NCBI RefSeq assembly: GCF_026283925.1
Contig: NZ_JAPDPF010000012.1
Location: forward strand, 1 to 64,000
DNA: 64,000 nucleotides
Direction: 5' to 3'
Source of the DNA: Dyella halodurans
GTDB taxonomy: Bacteria; Pseudomonadota; Gammaproteobacteria; Xanthomonadales; Rhodanobacteraceae
In this document: in pieces, positions 9,393 through 16,927 of the stretch
Numbering within the stretch: position 1 is the stretch's first letter
How the letters are laid out: the number at the start of each line of letters is the position of its first letter
Notes under the pieces: generated by a model
Seen by the model: only the letters and a program-made list of their open reading frames with translations
Told to the model about the DNA's origin: nothing
Database searches by the model: none
Made by a program: the position numbers and the translations under genes

Positions 9393-9809
9393 TCAACGAA
9401 CGACGGTAACGGGGACGTGGGCGCGCTGAAGCACCTCGCCGGACACCGAGCCCAGTAGCCAGCGCGCGAGTGCGCCCCGTTCGGTATGACCAATCACGAT
9501 ATGGTCGATGCCGTGGCGACGTACCTGGTCCAGCAAGGCGTCACCGGGGCTGCCACGGACGACCTCGGCATCGATCAGCGCTTCCGCTCCCGGCGCCATC
9601 TCCCGCAGTTCGTCCAGCAGGGCGGTGCAACGCTTGGCGCCGGAGTCGGTGATCATCAGCGCACAGGTATCGGCGCTGCCTTCGGTCACCTGCACCACCG
9701 ATACCACACGCACCCGACCACCGCTGGCGCGCGCCCATTCAAGGGCAAAACGAAACGCCTGCTTGGAGGAAGCGGAGCCGTCATAACCAACCAGCGAGTA
9801 CTTGAGCAT
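9393..9809 (-). CDS. Universal stress protein, UspA family
   Basis: 138 residues, one Usp domain. It starts MLKYSLVGYDGSASSKQAF, with the Asp that contacts nucleotide. Near the C-terminus, VIGHTERGALARWLLGSVS is close to the G-x2-G-x9-G-S/T ATP-binding motif of the ATP-binding Usp group. The start at 9809 is set by GAGGAA 5 nt upstream. It is monocistronic; the neighbouring ferritin-like gene ends more than 140 nt away. Confidence 0.92.
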   Translation of the reverse strand: MLKYSLVGYDGSASSKQAFRFALEWARASGGRVRVVSVVQVTEGSADTCALMITDSGAKRCTALLDELREMAPGAEALIDAEVVRGSPGDALLDQVRRHGIDHIVIGHTERGALARWLLGSVSGEVLQRAHVPVTVVR

Positions 9810-10124
9810 GAAGTTCCTCTGGGTATGACCCAGGCCGCGCTTCAGTCGGTGAGCTGGCGCTAGCGGCGCCCGACCTCGGTGAGCTTGGCCTGCAGGTTTT
9901 GCTGGATCTTTGCGCCAGCGTACAGCCGTCCGCGCACGCCTGCCACGATGCATGCAGGTGCGCCTGGCAGCTTGGCCCGTAAGTCATCAACGCGAGCGGC
10001 CTCCACGCTGTCTTCACATACCCGGCGTCAAGGATGAACGAAGGCCGGGCCATGTCCGCATGCGTTCAGGATCGTTATTAACAATGGTCGGTGCCGTCTG
10101 ATTCCACTCACGCAGGAGACTGAA
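9810..10124. other. Intergenic region between uspA-like and secreted-protein genes
   Basis: Divergent promoters must lie here, since the flanking genes point apart. I see no gene, strong hairpin or clear -35/-10 pair. Short open frames on both strands have no ribosome sites. Confidence 0.5.
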
Positions 10125-10583
10125 ATGATCAAGCGTACGTTCGGAATGGCTGCCCTGACGCTCGTGTTTGCTGGTGCGTTGACCACCGCCCCGGTGGCCA
10201 GGGTGCAGGCAGCGGAAGCTGACGTCGAGTGTCACCTGAGCTTCAGCCTCGCCGGATGGTCGGCGATCTACAAGCATGCGGAAGGCTCGGGCACGGTTTC
10301 CTGCAGCAACGGCCAGCGGGCCAACGTAAAGATCTCCACGGTCGGTGGCGGCCTCACCGCGGGCAAGTTCCGCATCGACAACGGCAAGGGTGAGATCACC
10401 CACGTACGCAGCATCGACGACGTCTTCGGCGACTATGCGCAGGCCGGTGCGGAGGCGGGTGTGGTCAAGAGCGGCCAGGCCCAGGTGCTGACCAAGGGCA
10501 CCACCTCGCTGGCCCTGCATGGCAGTGGCGAAGGCATCGATCTGGGCGTATCGGTGGGGCAGTTCACCATTACCAGGATGTGA
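10125..10583 (+). CDS. Secreted/periplasmic protein of unknown function
   Basis: 152 residues with a Sec signal peptide (TLVFAGALTTAPVARVQAAE, cleavage near residue 30). The mature part is Gly-rich with two cysteines (VECHLSF and TVSCSNGQ), probably a disulfide, and reads as beta strands: FRIDNGKGEITHV, TSLALHGSGEGIDLGVSV. It resembles small outer-envelope proteins with a lipocalin- or YSC84-like barrel, but I do not recognise a family. It is followed by a strong terminator, so it is probably a single-gene transcript. Confidence 0.7.
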   Translation: MIKRTFGMAALTLVFAGALTTAPVARVQAAEADVECHLSFSLAGWSAIYKHAEGSGTVSCSNGQRANVKISTVGGGLTAGKFRIDNGKGEITHVRSIDDVFGDYAQAGAEAGVVKSGQAQVLTKGTTSLALHGSGEGIDLGVSVGQFTITRM

Positions 10584-10601
10584 TCCCGCTGCGTCGACAC
10601 C

Positions 10602-10634
10602 GCAAAGGGCGCCTGGTGGCGCCCTTTGCTTTTG
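10602..10634 (+). terminator. Intrinsic terminator after the secreted-protein gene
   Basis: A perfect 12-bp stem GCAAAGGGCGCC/GGCGCCCTTTGC with loop TGGT, then TTTT. It closes the upstream gene and separates it from the peroxiredoxin gene. Confidence 0.85.
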
Positions 10635-10679
10635 CAGCGCGTACACTGCACCCCGATTGCCCTTGTCTGGACCGCCGTC

Positions 10680-11216
10680 ATGCGCCGCCTTTCGTTGTTC
10701 TTGATGGTGACACTACTGCTTGGCTTGTCCGCTCCCGCCTTTGCGGACGAGCCCGCGCGGGTACCGCAAGTGGGGCAAGCCGCCCCCGCTTTCCGCCTGC
10801 AGGACCAGAACGGCAAGTGGCAGACCCCTGGCGATCACCAGGGTCGTTGGCTGGTGCTGTATTTCTATCCGAAAGACTTCACCCCGGGATGCACGACCGA
10901 GGTCTGCAGCTTCCGTGACGATATCGCCAAGCTGCGCCAGGCCGGCGCCGAGGTGCTGGGGGTGAGCCTGGATGACGTGAAGTCGCACGCCGATTTCGCC
11001 GCCAAATACCACGTCCCGTTCCCGCTGCTGTCCGATGCCGACAGCACGACGGCCCAGGCCTATGGTGTGCTGACTTCCAAGCTCGGTTTCAAATACGCGC
11101 GCCGCACGACGTTCCTGATCGACCCGCGGGGCAAGATCGCCAAGGTCTACCAGGACGTGGACCCGGAGCAGAACTCCGCCCAGCTGCTGGCTGATCTCAA
11201 CACGTTGAAGAGGTGA
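10680..11216 (+). CDS. Exported peroxiredoxin, Bcp/PrxQ family
   Basis: 178 residues: a signal peptide (FLMVTLLLGLSAPAFA, cut near residue 22) followed by a full Bcp domain. The active site reads DFTPGCTTEVCSFRD, with peroxidatic Cys71 and resolving Cys76 five residues later, the atypical 2-Cys pattern of Bcp. It should reduce hydroperoxides, but in the periplasm; E. coli Bcp is cytoplasmic. Start 10680 is chosen because it begins the signal peptide; an in-frame start at 10626 lies inside the preceding terminator. The next gene begins right after the stop. Confidence 0.9.
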   Translation: MRRLSLFLMVTLLLGLSAPAFADEPARVPQVGQAAPAFRLQDQNGKWQTPGDHQGRWLVLYFYPKDFTPGCTTEVCSFRDDIAKLRQAGAEVLGVSLDDVKSHADFAAKYHVPFPLLSDADSTTAQAYGVLTSKLGFKYARRTTFLIDPRGKIAKVYQDVDPEQNSAQLLADLNTLKR

Positions 11217-11221
11217 TCCCG

Positions 11222-11764
11222 ATGCCGTTGACGACACAGCGCGATGCCACCCGCCCCAGTGGGTTTGCGGTGTGGAGGATCGTGGTCTGGCTGATGCTGT
11301 TGCTGGCGGCCTTTGGCTGCCTGCAGTACGCGCTGCACGCCCAGCAGGTATGGGGCGCACTGCAGACATCGGGCAGCGCGGAAGCCACAGCTCACCTGCG
11401 CGGTGTACTGGCCTGGGACCTGGCTTATCTCGCTGGAGCCTTTGCGATCATCGTGGTCTGCGCTGGCGCGATCCTGCGCCAGGCGTGGTCCCGGGTGGCC
11501 TTGCAAATCGCGGCGGTGCTGCTGGCTATCTGGGCCCTGGTGAGCGGGATCACCCTGTTTGCGCAATGGCACAACGTCGACAACGCCGCAGCCTTGCTGC
11601 AGTCGGGCGCGGACGAGGCCGCCCAGCAGACCCTGGGCCGGTTGCGCCGCAACTTTGCCATGGCCGTGGGACTCAAGGCGCTCGCGGTGCCGGTGCTGCT
11701 GTGGCTGGCATGGCGGCTGTCGCGGCCGGCGGTGCGCGAGCAATTCCGCTCTCGCGGGCGCTAG
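11222..11764 (+). CDS. Integral membrane protein of unknown function
   Basis: 180 residues with four predicted transmembrane helices (around residues 17-38, 65-90, 95-118 and 150-170), and a short loop with QWHNVDNAAALLQSG. No known domain. The start at 11222 has GAGGTGAT 7 nt upstream; that ribosome site overlaps the stop of the peroxiredoxin gene, so the two are translationally close and probably one operon. The in-frame GTG at 11213 would overlap the previous stop. Confidence 0.7.
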   Translation: MPLTTQRDATRPSGFAVWRIVVWLMLLLAAFGCLQYALHAQQVWGALQTSGSAEATAHLRGVLAWDLAYLAGAFAIIVVCAGAILRQAWSRVALQIAAVLLAIWALVSGITLFAQWHNVDNAAALLQSGADEAAQQTLGRLRRNFAMAVGLKALAVPVLLWLAWRLSRPAVREQFRSRGR

Positions 11765-11825
11765 TTCAGCGACGGTTGCTGCAGCGCGGGTTATCGCTGC
11801 GGCTCCTTGTTCACATGGATTTGCC

Positions 11826-12578
11826 ATGCGCGTGCGCCGCCTGTCGCTTCTCTCGGTGCTTTCCCTGGCCAGCCTGGGGCTGCATGCACAAGACCTGGCG
11901 ACCACCTGCCATGCAAGCAGCAGCTACGACCTGTCGGTGACGCCAGGCGGATTGCTGTTCGATCGCCCGCAGCCGGCGCCGCAGCGGGTCGAGTTGCAGG
12001 ATGGCGCTTTGCGCACCGACAGTACGCCGGTGCGCCTTCGACCCGAGGACCAGGATCGTCTCGCCGTCTTCGAACGCGAGCTGCGCGCGCTCATGCCGCG
12101 TGCCAAGACCGTGGCGGCGCATGGCGTGGATATCCTGGCGGCGGCGATGCACGACGAGGGCGCGCGCCTTTCGCTGAGCCCCGAGACCCGTGCCGAGATG
12201 GATCGGCGCCTTGCCATGCGGGCGGTCGAGCTCAAGCAGCGCATCGCAGCCAGCAACAGCACGCACGACTGGCAAGGTAACCTGGCCGACCAGTACGCCA
12301 ACCAGCTGGCGTCCGATCTGCTGCCCCTGCTCGCCAACGACCTTGGCCAGCAGGCCATCAACGCCGCCTTGAGCGGTGACCTGCAGGCGGCGGCGAACCT
12401 GCGCGACAGTGCCGCGGATCTAAGCACCCAGTTGCGACCGCGCCTGGAGCGGCGCATGCAGGTGCTGGCGCCCGAGATCCAGGCCTTGTGCCCTTCCATC
12501 CAGCATCTGGCCGAGCTGCAGCAAGGCATCCGCGGAGCGGGTGGCCAGTCATTGAACCTGATCCAGGTCGGGCAATAG
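11826..12578 (+). CDS. DUF2884 (YggN-like) secreted protein, copy 1
   Basis: 250 residues with a signal peptide ending near LGLHAQ. The DUF2884 pattern is visible: an early Cys (TTCHASSSYDLSV), a small beta domain, VRLRPEDQDRLAVFERELRALMP, then a long helical region and a C-terminal Cys (EIQALCPSIQHL). E. coli YggN has the same plan; function unknown, periplasmic. A divergent paralogue sits at 18814. The ATG at 11826 starts the signal peptide; upstream in-frame codons belong to the shadow of the previous gene. Confidence 0.82.
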   Translation: MRVRRLSLLSVLSLASLGLHAQDLATTCHASSSYDLSVTPGGLLFDRPQPAPQRVELQDGALRTDSTPVRLRPEDQDRLAVFERELRALMPRAKTVAAHGVDILAAAMHDEGARLSLSPETRAEMDRRLAMRAVELKQRIAASNSTHDWQGNLADQYANQLASDLLPLLANDLGQQAINAALSGDLQAAANLRDSAADLSTQLRPRLERRMQVLAPEIQALCPSIQHLAELQQGIRGAGGQSLNLIQVGQ

Positions 12579-12681
12579 GGCGCGTGCCAGCGCGAGCTGG
12601 GTCGCGGCAGCTGATTAACCTTCTGCTAAGCGGCAAAGGACGAGGATGTTGCCGCTGTTAGCCGTGTGAGGAGGCGACCTC

Positions 12682-13122
12682 GTGTCGCACGTGAGAGTAC
12701 CGCGCTACAACGCCCTGATCCGGCGTGGCATCGACGACCGCGAGCTGTACCGGCGGGCGTTGACCCAGGTGCGCGAGCCGGGCCTGCAAGCCCTGCTGAC
12801 CGAGAACTTGCATACGCTCGATGCCCTGATCGGTGACCTGCAGGCGCAGGTCCACGCCAGTGGCCACGCCCCGGCGCGCCACGGCACGCTCGCTGGCGCG
12901 GTGCGCAGTGCCGTCGCCGAGATGACCACCGGTTTTTCCGCCAATCGCGATGTCGCCTGGATCCATTGCCTGGCGCGCAATGAATGCGCGTTGTTGCATA
13001 GCTTCGAGCAGCAGATGGCACATGCCTCGGATGAGTCCGCCCGGGTGCTTGGTGTGCAACTGTCACGCCTGCACGGCATTCACAACGATATGCACTGCCT
13101 TGCCGGTACCACGCACGGCTGA
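12682..13122 (+). CDS. DUF2383 (PA2169-type) four-helix-bundle protein
   Basis: 146 residues, all helical, without signal or membrane segment. The sequence starts YNALIRRGIDDRELYRRAL and follows the DUF2383 plan (four helices related to ferritin-like bundles, with a Gly-rich turn TLAGAVRSAVAEM before helix 3). The usual di-iron Glu/His set is not clear, so metal binding is doubtful. The GTG start has AGGAGG 7 nt upstream. Function unknown; members are often linked to stress in pseudomonads. Confidence 0.75.
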   Translation: MSHVRVPRYNALIRRGIDDRELYRRALTQVREPGLQALLTENLHTLDALIGDLQAQVHASGHAPARHGTLAGAVRSAVAEMTTGFSANRDVAWIHCLARNECALLHSFEQQMAHASDESARVLGVQLSRLHGIHNDMHCLAGTTHG

Positions 13123-13148
13123 AGACACCCCTGGCCAAGGATAAAGGC

Positions 13149-13724
13149 ATGCCAACCACGCCCATGGATGTGCTGGATTTCTGGTTCGACGCGATTGCGC
13201 AAGCGCTCTGGTTCGACAACGACCCGGCGTTCGACGCGCGGATTCGGCATCGTTTCGGCGTCGTGCTCGAAGCGGCTGCCCGCGGGGAGCTCGATGACTG
13301 GGCCGCCACGCCCGGCGGGTGGCTCGCGCTGTTGATCGTGCTCGACCAGTTCAGTCGCAATATCCATCGTCGCGATGCCCGTGCCTGGGCGGCCGACCCG
13401 AAGGCGCAGGCCATCGCACTGGCCGGCATCGCCACCGGCGATGATTTGCGGCTATCGCCCTTGCAGCGCCTGTTTGCCTATCTGCCGCTGGAGCATGCGG
13501 AGGATTCGGCATTGCAGCGCCGCAGCGTCGAGCTGTTCGAGCAACTGCTGGCGCAGTCGCCGGCGACGGAGCGGGTTCGCTACGAGGATTATCTGGATTA
13601 CGCGCGGCGACATCGCGACGTGATCGATCGCTTTGGGCGCTTTCCGCACCGCAATGCCGCGCTTGGCCGCACCAGCACGCCCGAGGAAAGCGCCTATCTC
13701 AGCGGGCCCGGCTCGGGCTTCTGA
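13149..13724 (+). CDS. DUF924 family protein
   Basis: 191 residues, a full-length DUF924 protein. Diagnostic parts: VLDFWFDAIAQALWF near the start, LALLIVLDQFSRNIHR in the middle, and the end RYEDYLDYARRHRDVIDRF followed by GRFPHRNAALGR. The fold is a TPR-like helical array, widespread in proteobacteria and eukaryotes, with no established reaction. An AAGGATAAAGG ribosome site precedes the ATG. It probably follows the DUF2383 gene in one transcript (26-nt gap). Confidence 0.92.
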   Translation: MPTTPMDVLDFWFDAIAQALWFDNDPAFDARIRHRFGVVLEAAARGELDDWAATPGGWLALLIVLDQFSRNIHRRDARAWAADPKAQAIALAGIATGDDLRLSPLQRLFAYLPLEHAEDSALQRRSVELFEQLLAQSPATERVRYEDYLDYARRHRDVIDRFGRFPHRNAALGRTSTPEESAYLSGPGSGF

Positions 13725-13754
13725 GCGCCACCATCCATCGACAAGGAGTTCACC

Positions 13755-14027
13755 ATGCGTCGTTATCTCGTCGTCCTGTTGTTGTTACTGAGCCTGGCCG
13801 CACACGCTGGCAGCACCTTGCGGATCGGCAGCGAGGTCCTGACCGTGGGCGACAGCGCCACGCGCGCAATGCAATTGCTCGGCAAGCCCGATTTCAAGGA
13901 ACCGGTGGAGAACCAATTCGGTGCTCACCAAGGGGAGCGCTGGCAGTACCAGCGCGATGACGGGCACGTCGTGACGGTGACGATCAGCAACGGAACGGTC
14001 AGCAATATCGAAGACCGAACACGCTGA
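13755..14027 (+). CDS. DUF2845 secreted protein, copy 1
   Basis: 90 residues: signal peptide (VVLLLLLSLAAHAG, cut near residue 19) then a short DUF2845 domain, LRIGSEVLTVGDSATRAMQLLGKPD ... ERWQYQRDDGHVVTVTISNG (split here in two parts). The GD-S/T pattern and the W-Y-x-R strand are the family hallmark. Function unknown, periplasmic. An AAGGAG site lies 7 nt upstream. A paralogue follows at 14297, so this is a tandem duplication. Confidence 0.8.
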   Translation: MRRYLVVLLLLLSLAAHAGSTLRIGSEVLTVGDSATRAMQLLGKPDFKEPVENQFGAHQGERWQYQRDDGHVVTVTISNGTVSNIEDRTR

Positions 14028-14296
14028 GCGGCTGTGCCAATGAGCGTGCCGCCTGCGGCGTGGTGGAGGTTTCGTTCGGTCATTGGCCGTAGCGGCACGC
14101 AACGCCACGACGCCTGCATCCCGCCCACGCCTCGCGGGCCTCGACGCAGGGCCGCCACCTACACCACCCCGCGGCTACGGAAGCATGCGCCGCTGGTGGG
14201 TTGCGGGCTATCTTCATGTTCGCCGCGCATGGGCGCGTTCGGGTGGCGTGGGCAGGACGTTCCGTACGCACATGGTTCGTCGACAGGGAGGTGGCC

Positions 14297-14626
14297 ATGC
14301 GTCGTCATGGACTTTTCGCGCTGTTGTTGCTGGCGTTCGCCGCGCATGCCGGCAGCAGCACGTTGCGGGTGGGCAATCAGGTACTCACGGTCGGTGACAG
14401 CGCGTCGCGGGTGGTCGAGCTGCTCGGCAAGCCTTCGTACAAGTCGCACAAGAAAACCGGGGCACGCAGCGGGAACGCGCGCGGCGGAAGGCGCGGTGGC
14501 CGTCGCAAGACACCTTCTTCCCGCGAGGCCGGTAGTGAGCAGTGGCAGTATCGACGCGGCAATCGTGTCACCACCGTCCTGTTGGCGGACGGCAAGGTGA
14601 TTGGCTTCGAAGACTCGGGAAGCTGA
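14297..14626 (+). CDS. DUF2845 secreted protein, copy 2 with basic insertion
   Basis: 109 residues: signal peptide (LFALLLLAFAAHAG) and a DUF2845 domain clearly related to the copy at 13755 (LRVGNQVLTVGDSASRVVEL, EQWQYRRGNRVTTVLLADG). Between KPSYK and the WQY strand it has an extra Gly/Arg/Lys-rich stretch (residues 58-82, including GGRRGGRRK) absent from copy 1. The start at 14297 is set by GGGAGGTGG just upstream; an ATG at 14201 in frame has no such site. Function unknown. Confidence 0.75.
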   Translation: MRRHGLFALLLLAFAAHAGSSTLRVGNQVLTVGDSASRVVELLGKPSYKSHKKTGARSGNARGGRRGGRRKTPSSREAGSEQWQYRRGNRVTTVLLADGKVIGFEDSGS

Positions 14627-14693
14627 GCAGGCGGACGTGGCGATCGTGCCCGCGGTCATGCGATAACAGGCGCGATTCGAGGGAGATCGCGCC

Positions 14694-15914
14694 ATGTCTC
14701 ACGTTCCACCCGAGGGCGGGCCTGCCGCGCCCAGCCTGTTGCGTCCGCGCCAGGCCGGCATGCACGGCAAGGTCACCAATATCGAGCTGTTCTTCGACCT
14801 GGTCTTCGTCTATGCGGTGACGCAACTCTCCCACACGCTGTTGCGCGACCTGAGCCTGCTCGGCGCGCTGCACGTGCTGCTGCTGTTCCTTGCGGTCTGG
14901 TGGGTGTGGATCTTCACCGGCTGGATCACCAACTGGCTGGATCCGGAACGCCTGGCCGTCAGGTTGCTGATGCTAGTCTTGATGTTCGCCGGCCTGCTGT
15001 TGTCGACGGCGTTGCCACAGGCGTTCGATGGGCACGGGCTGCTTTTCGCGGGCGCCTACGCTTTCATGCAGGTAGGTCGCTCGTGCTTCATGCTATGGGC
15101 TCTGCGCCGTTCGCCGCTGCCGGCGCGCCGCAATTTTTACCGCATCACGCTGTGGCTGGCGACGACCGCGGTGCTGTGGATCGCCGGCGGTTTGCAGCAG
15201 GGTCAGGCGCGGCTGCTGTGCTGGACGATCGCGCTTGCCATCGAATACCTCGGCCCCGCCATGTTCTTTTATGTACCCGGCCTGGGACGCTCAAGCACGG
15301 CCGAGTGGGATGTCGAAGGTGGCCATATGGCCGAGCGATGCAGCCTGTTCGTGATCATCGCGCTGGGCGAGTCGGTGGTCGTCACCGGCAGCAGCTTCGC
15401 GGAGAGTGAGCGGACCCTGGATGCCTGGCTGGCCTTTGTGACCGCCTTCATCGGCTGCGTCGCCATGTGGTGGATCTATTTCGATCTTGCGGTGGAGCGG
15501 GGCAGTCGTTCGATCAGCCAGTCGGCTGACCCGGGGCGCACGGCGCGATTGGGTTACACCTATCTTCATTTGCTCATCGTGGCAGGCATCGTGGTCAGCG
15601 CCGTGGGAGACGAGCTGAGTCTGACTCAGGCGCACGCCCTGGCGACCGCACCACAAATCGCCGTGCTGCTTGGTGGCCCGGCGCTGTATCTGCTGGGCAA
15701 CGCCTTGTTCAAGATGGCGGTCATCCACACCAACTTCCCGCTGTCGCATCTGGTGGGGTTGGCGCTGCTGCTGGCCATTCTGGTGGCCGCAGCCACGCTG
15801 AGCGTGTTGTCGCTTGCCGCATTGACCACCGCGGTGCTGGTGCTCGCGGCGAGCTGGGAAACGCTCTCGTTGCGCAATTTGCGGCGAGAGCTCTACGAGT
15901 CAACGGATCACTGA
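14694..15914 (+). CDS. ltrA: Low temperature requirement protein A (LtrA) family membrane protein
   Basis: 406 residues with about eleven transmembrane helices. The N-terminal motif KVTNIELFFDLVFVYAVTQL and the later ERCSLFVIIALGESVVVTG are the LtrA signature. LtrA was named from a Listeria mutant unable to grow in the cold, but its molecular role is unknown. A GAGGGAGA ribosome site precedes the ATG. Its stop overlaps the stop of the convergent reductase gene by 7 nt. Confidence 0.9.
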   Translation: MSHVPPEGGPAAPSLLRPRQAGMHGKVTNIELFFDLVFVYAVTQLSHTLLRDLSLLGALHVLLLFLAVWWVWIFTGWITNWLDPERLAVRLLMLVLMFAGLLLSTALPQAFDGHGLLFAGAYAFMQVGRSCFMLWALRRSPLPARRNFYRITLWLATTAVLWIAGGLQQGQARLLCWTIALAIEYLGPAMFFYVPGLGRSSTAEWDVEGGHMAERCSLFVIIALGESVVVTGSSFAESERTLDAWLAFVTAFIGCVAMWWIYFDLAVERGSRSISQSADPGRTARLGYTYLHLLIVAGIVVSAVGDELSLTQAHALATAPQIAVLLGGPALYLLGNALFKMAVIHTNFPLSHLVGLALLLAILVAAATLSVLSLAALTTAVLVLAASWETLSLRNLRRELYESTDH

Positions 15915-16927
15915 GCCGAGCGCAGTTCGTCCAGCAGTTGTGCGCCATTCCATGGGCGGCGCGCATGTTCGGCGTCGTGCATCAGCGAGGCCAGTCGCGC
16001 GTTCACCGGTGCTTTCATCGCGTGACTGGCGGCCAGCCGGACGACTTCACCGTTGATGGCATCGACTTCGGTCGGCCGCCCCGCTTCGAGGTCCTCCCAC
16101 ATGGACGATCGCGCCAGTGGATCGATGGCCAGCAGGCGCGAGGCGATGCGCTTGAAGCAGGCATCCGGCATTTCGAGCAGGCGCGGGAGCCAGCCGGTCG
16201 GCAGGGGCGTGAGCCTGGCCGGCCGGATGCCGGCGGTGGCGAACACGCTCAATGCTTCGCGTTGCGCCAGCGCCAGGCAGCGGCGCCAGCAGCGTTGCGA
16301 CAGTTCCTGCTTCAGCGGCAAGTCGGACAGCGCATTCACTGCGTTGTTGAGATTGAGCAGCAATTTCGCGGCCTGCACGGCAGGCATGTCCTGTCGTGGC
16401 TGCAAGGGCAGGCCGGCGGCTTCGAACAAGGGGAGGAACGGCGCCAGCGACGGATGTGCCTCTACCATGAGCTCGCCATCGGAGCCCTGATGGAATGCGC
16501 CAGGACCGCGTTGCAGCACATTGAACGGCACCATGCCCGCGAGCACCACGTGCTTGGGCAGGGCCGCACGTAACGCTTCCACGTTATGCAGGCCGTTCTG
16601 GAAACTGATCACCGGTACGCCGGGGGCGATCACGCCGGCGAGTTCGCGTGCCACTGATTCAGTAGCGGAAGACTTCACCGTCACCAGCACCAGGTGCGCT
16701 TTGGCGGCGGCGAACGGATCGAGGTTGAGATCCAGCGTCTTGGGGGCAATACGGCAACGATGACCCTTCAAGTCGCTCCAGGTCAGCCCATTCAAGCGCA
16801 TGGCGTCGATGACGCGCCGGCGACCGATATAGGTCACGCGGGCCTGTTCGTTGAGGCGTCCGCCGATGTAGCCGCCGACACTGCCGGCGCCATAGATGGC
16901 GATGCGCGGGCGCACATGTTCGCTCAT
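15908..16927 (-). CDS. 2-dehydropantoate 2-reductase family protein (ApbA/PanE)
   Basis: 339 residues. The Rossmann motif is IAIYGAGSVGGYIGGRL (residues 9-25) with NADPH binding expected. VKSSATESVARELAG and ISFQNGLHNVEAL match the ApbA/PanE N-domain, and the C-domain keeps the Lys in AVQAAKLLLNLNNAVNAL and the Glu region VDAINGEVVRLA. The family reduces ketopantoate to pantoate for CoA, but many paralogues act on other keto acids. Its start overlaps the stop of the FAD dehydrogenase gene (ATGA), so the two are translationally coupled, arguing for a shared and perhaps non-CoA pathway. Confidence 0.85.
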   Translation of the reverse strand: MSEHVRPRIAIYGAGSVGGYIGGRLNEQARVTYIGRRRVIDAMRLNGLTWSDLKGHRCRIAPKTLDLNLDPFAAAKAHLVLVTVKSSATESVARELAGVIAPGVPVISFQNGLHNVEALRAALPKHVVLAGMVPFNVLQRGPGAFHQGSDGELMVEAHPSLAPFLPLFEAAGLPLQPRQDMPAVQAAKLLLNLNNAVNALSDLPLKQELSQRCWRRCLALAQREALSVFATAGIRPARLTPLPTGWLPRLLEMPDACFKRIASRLLAIDPLARSSMWEDLEAGRPTEVDAINGEVVRLAASHAMKAPVNARLASLMHDAEHARRPWNGAQLLDELRSAQ

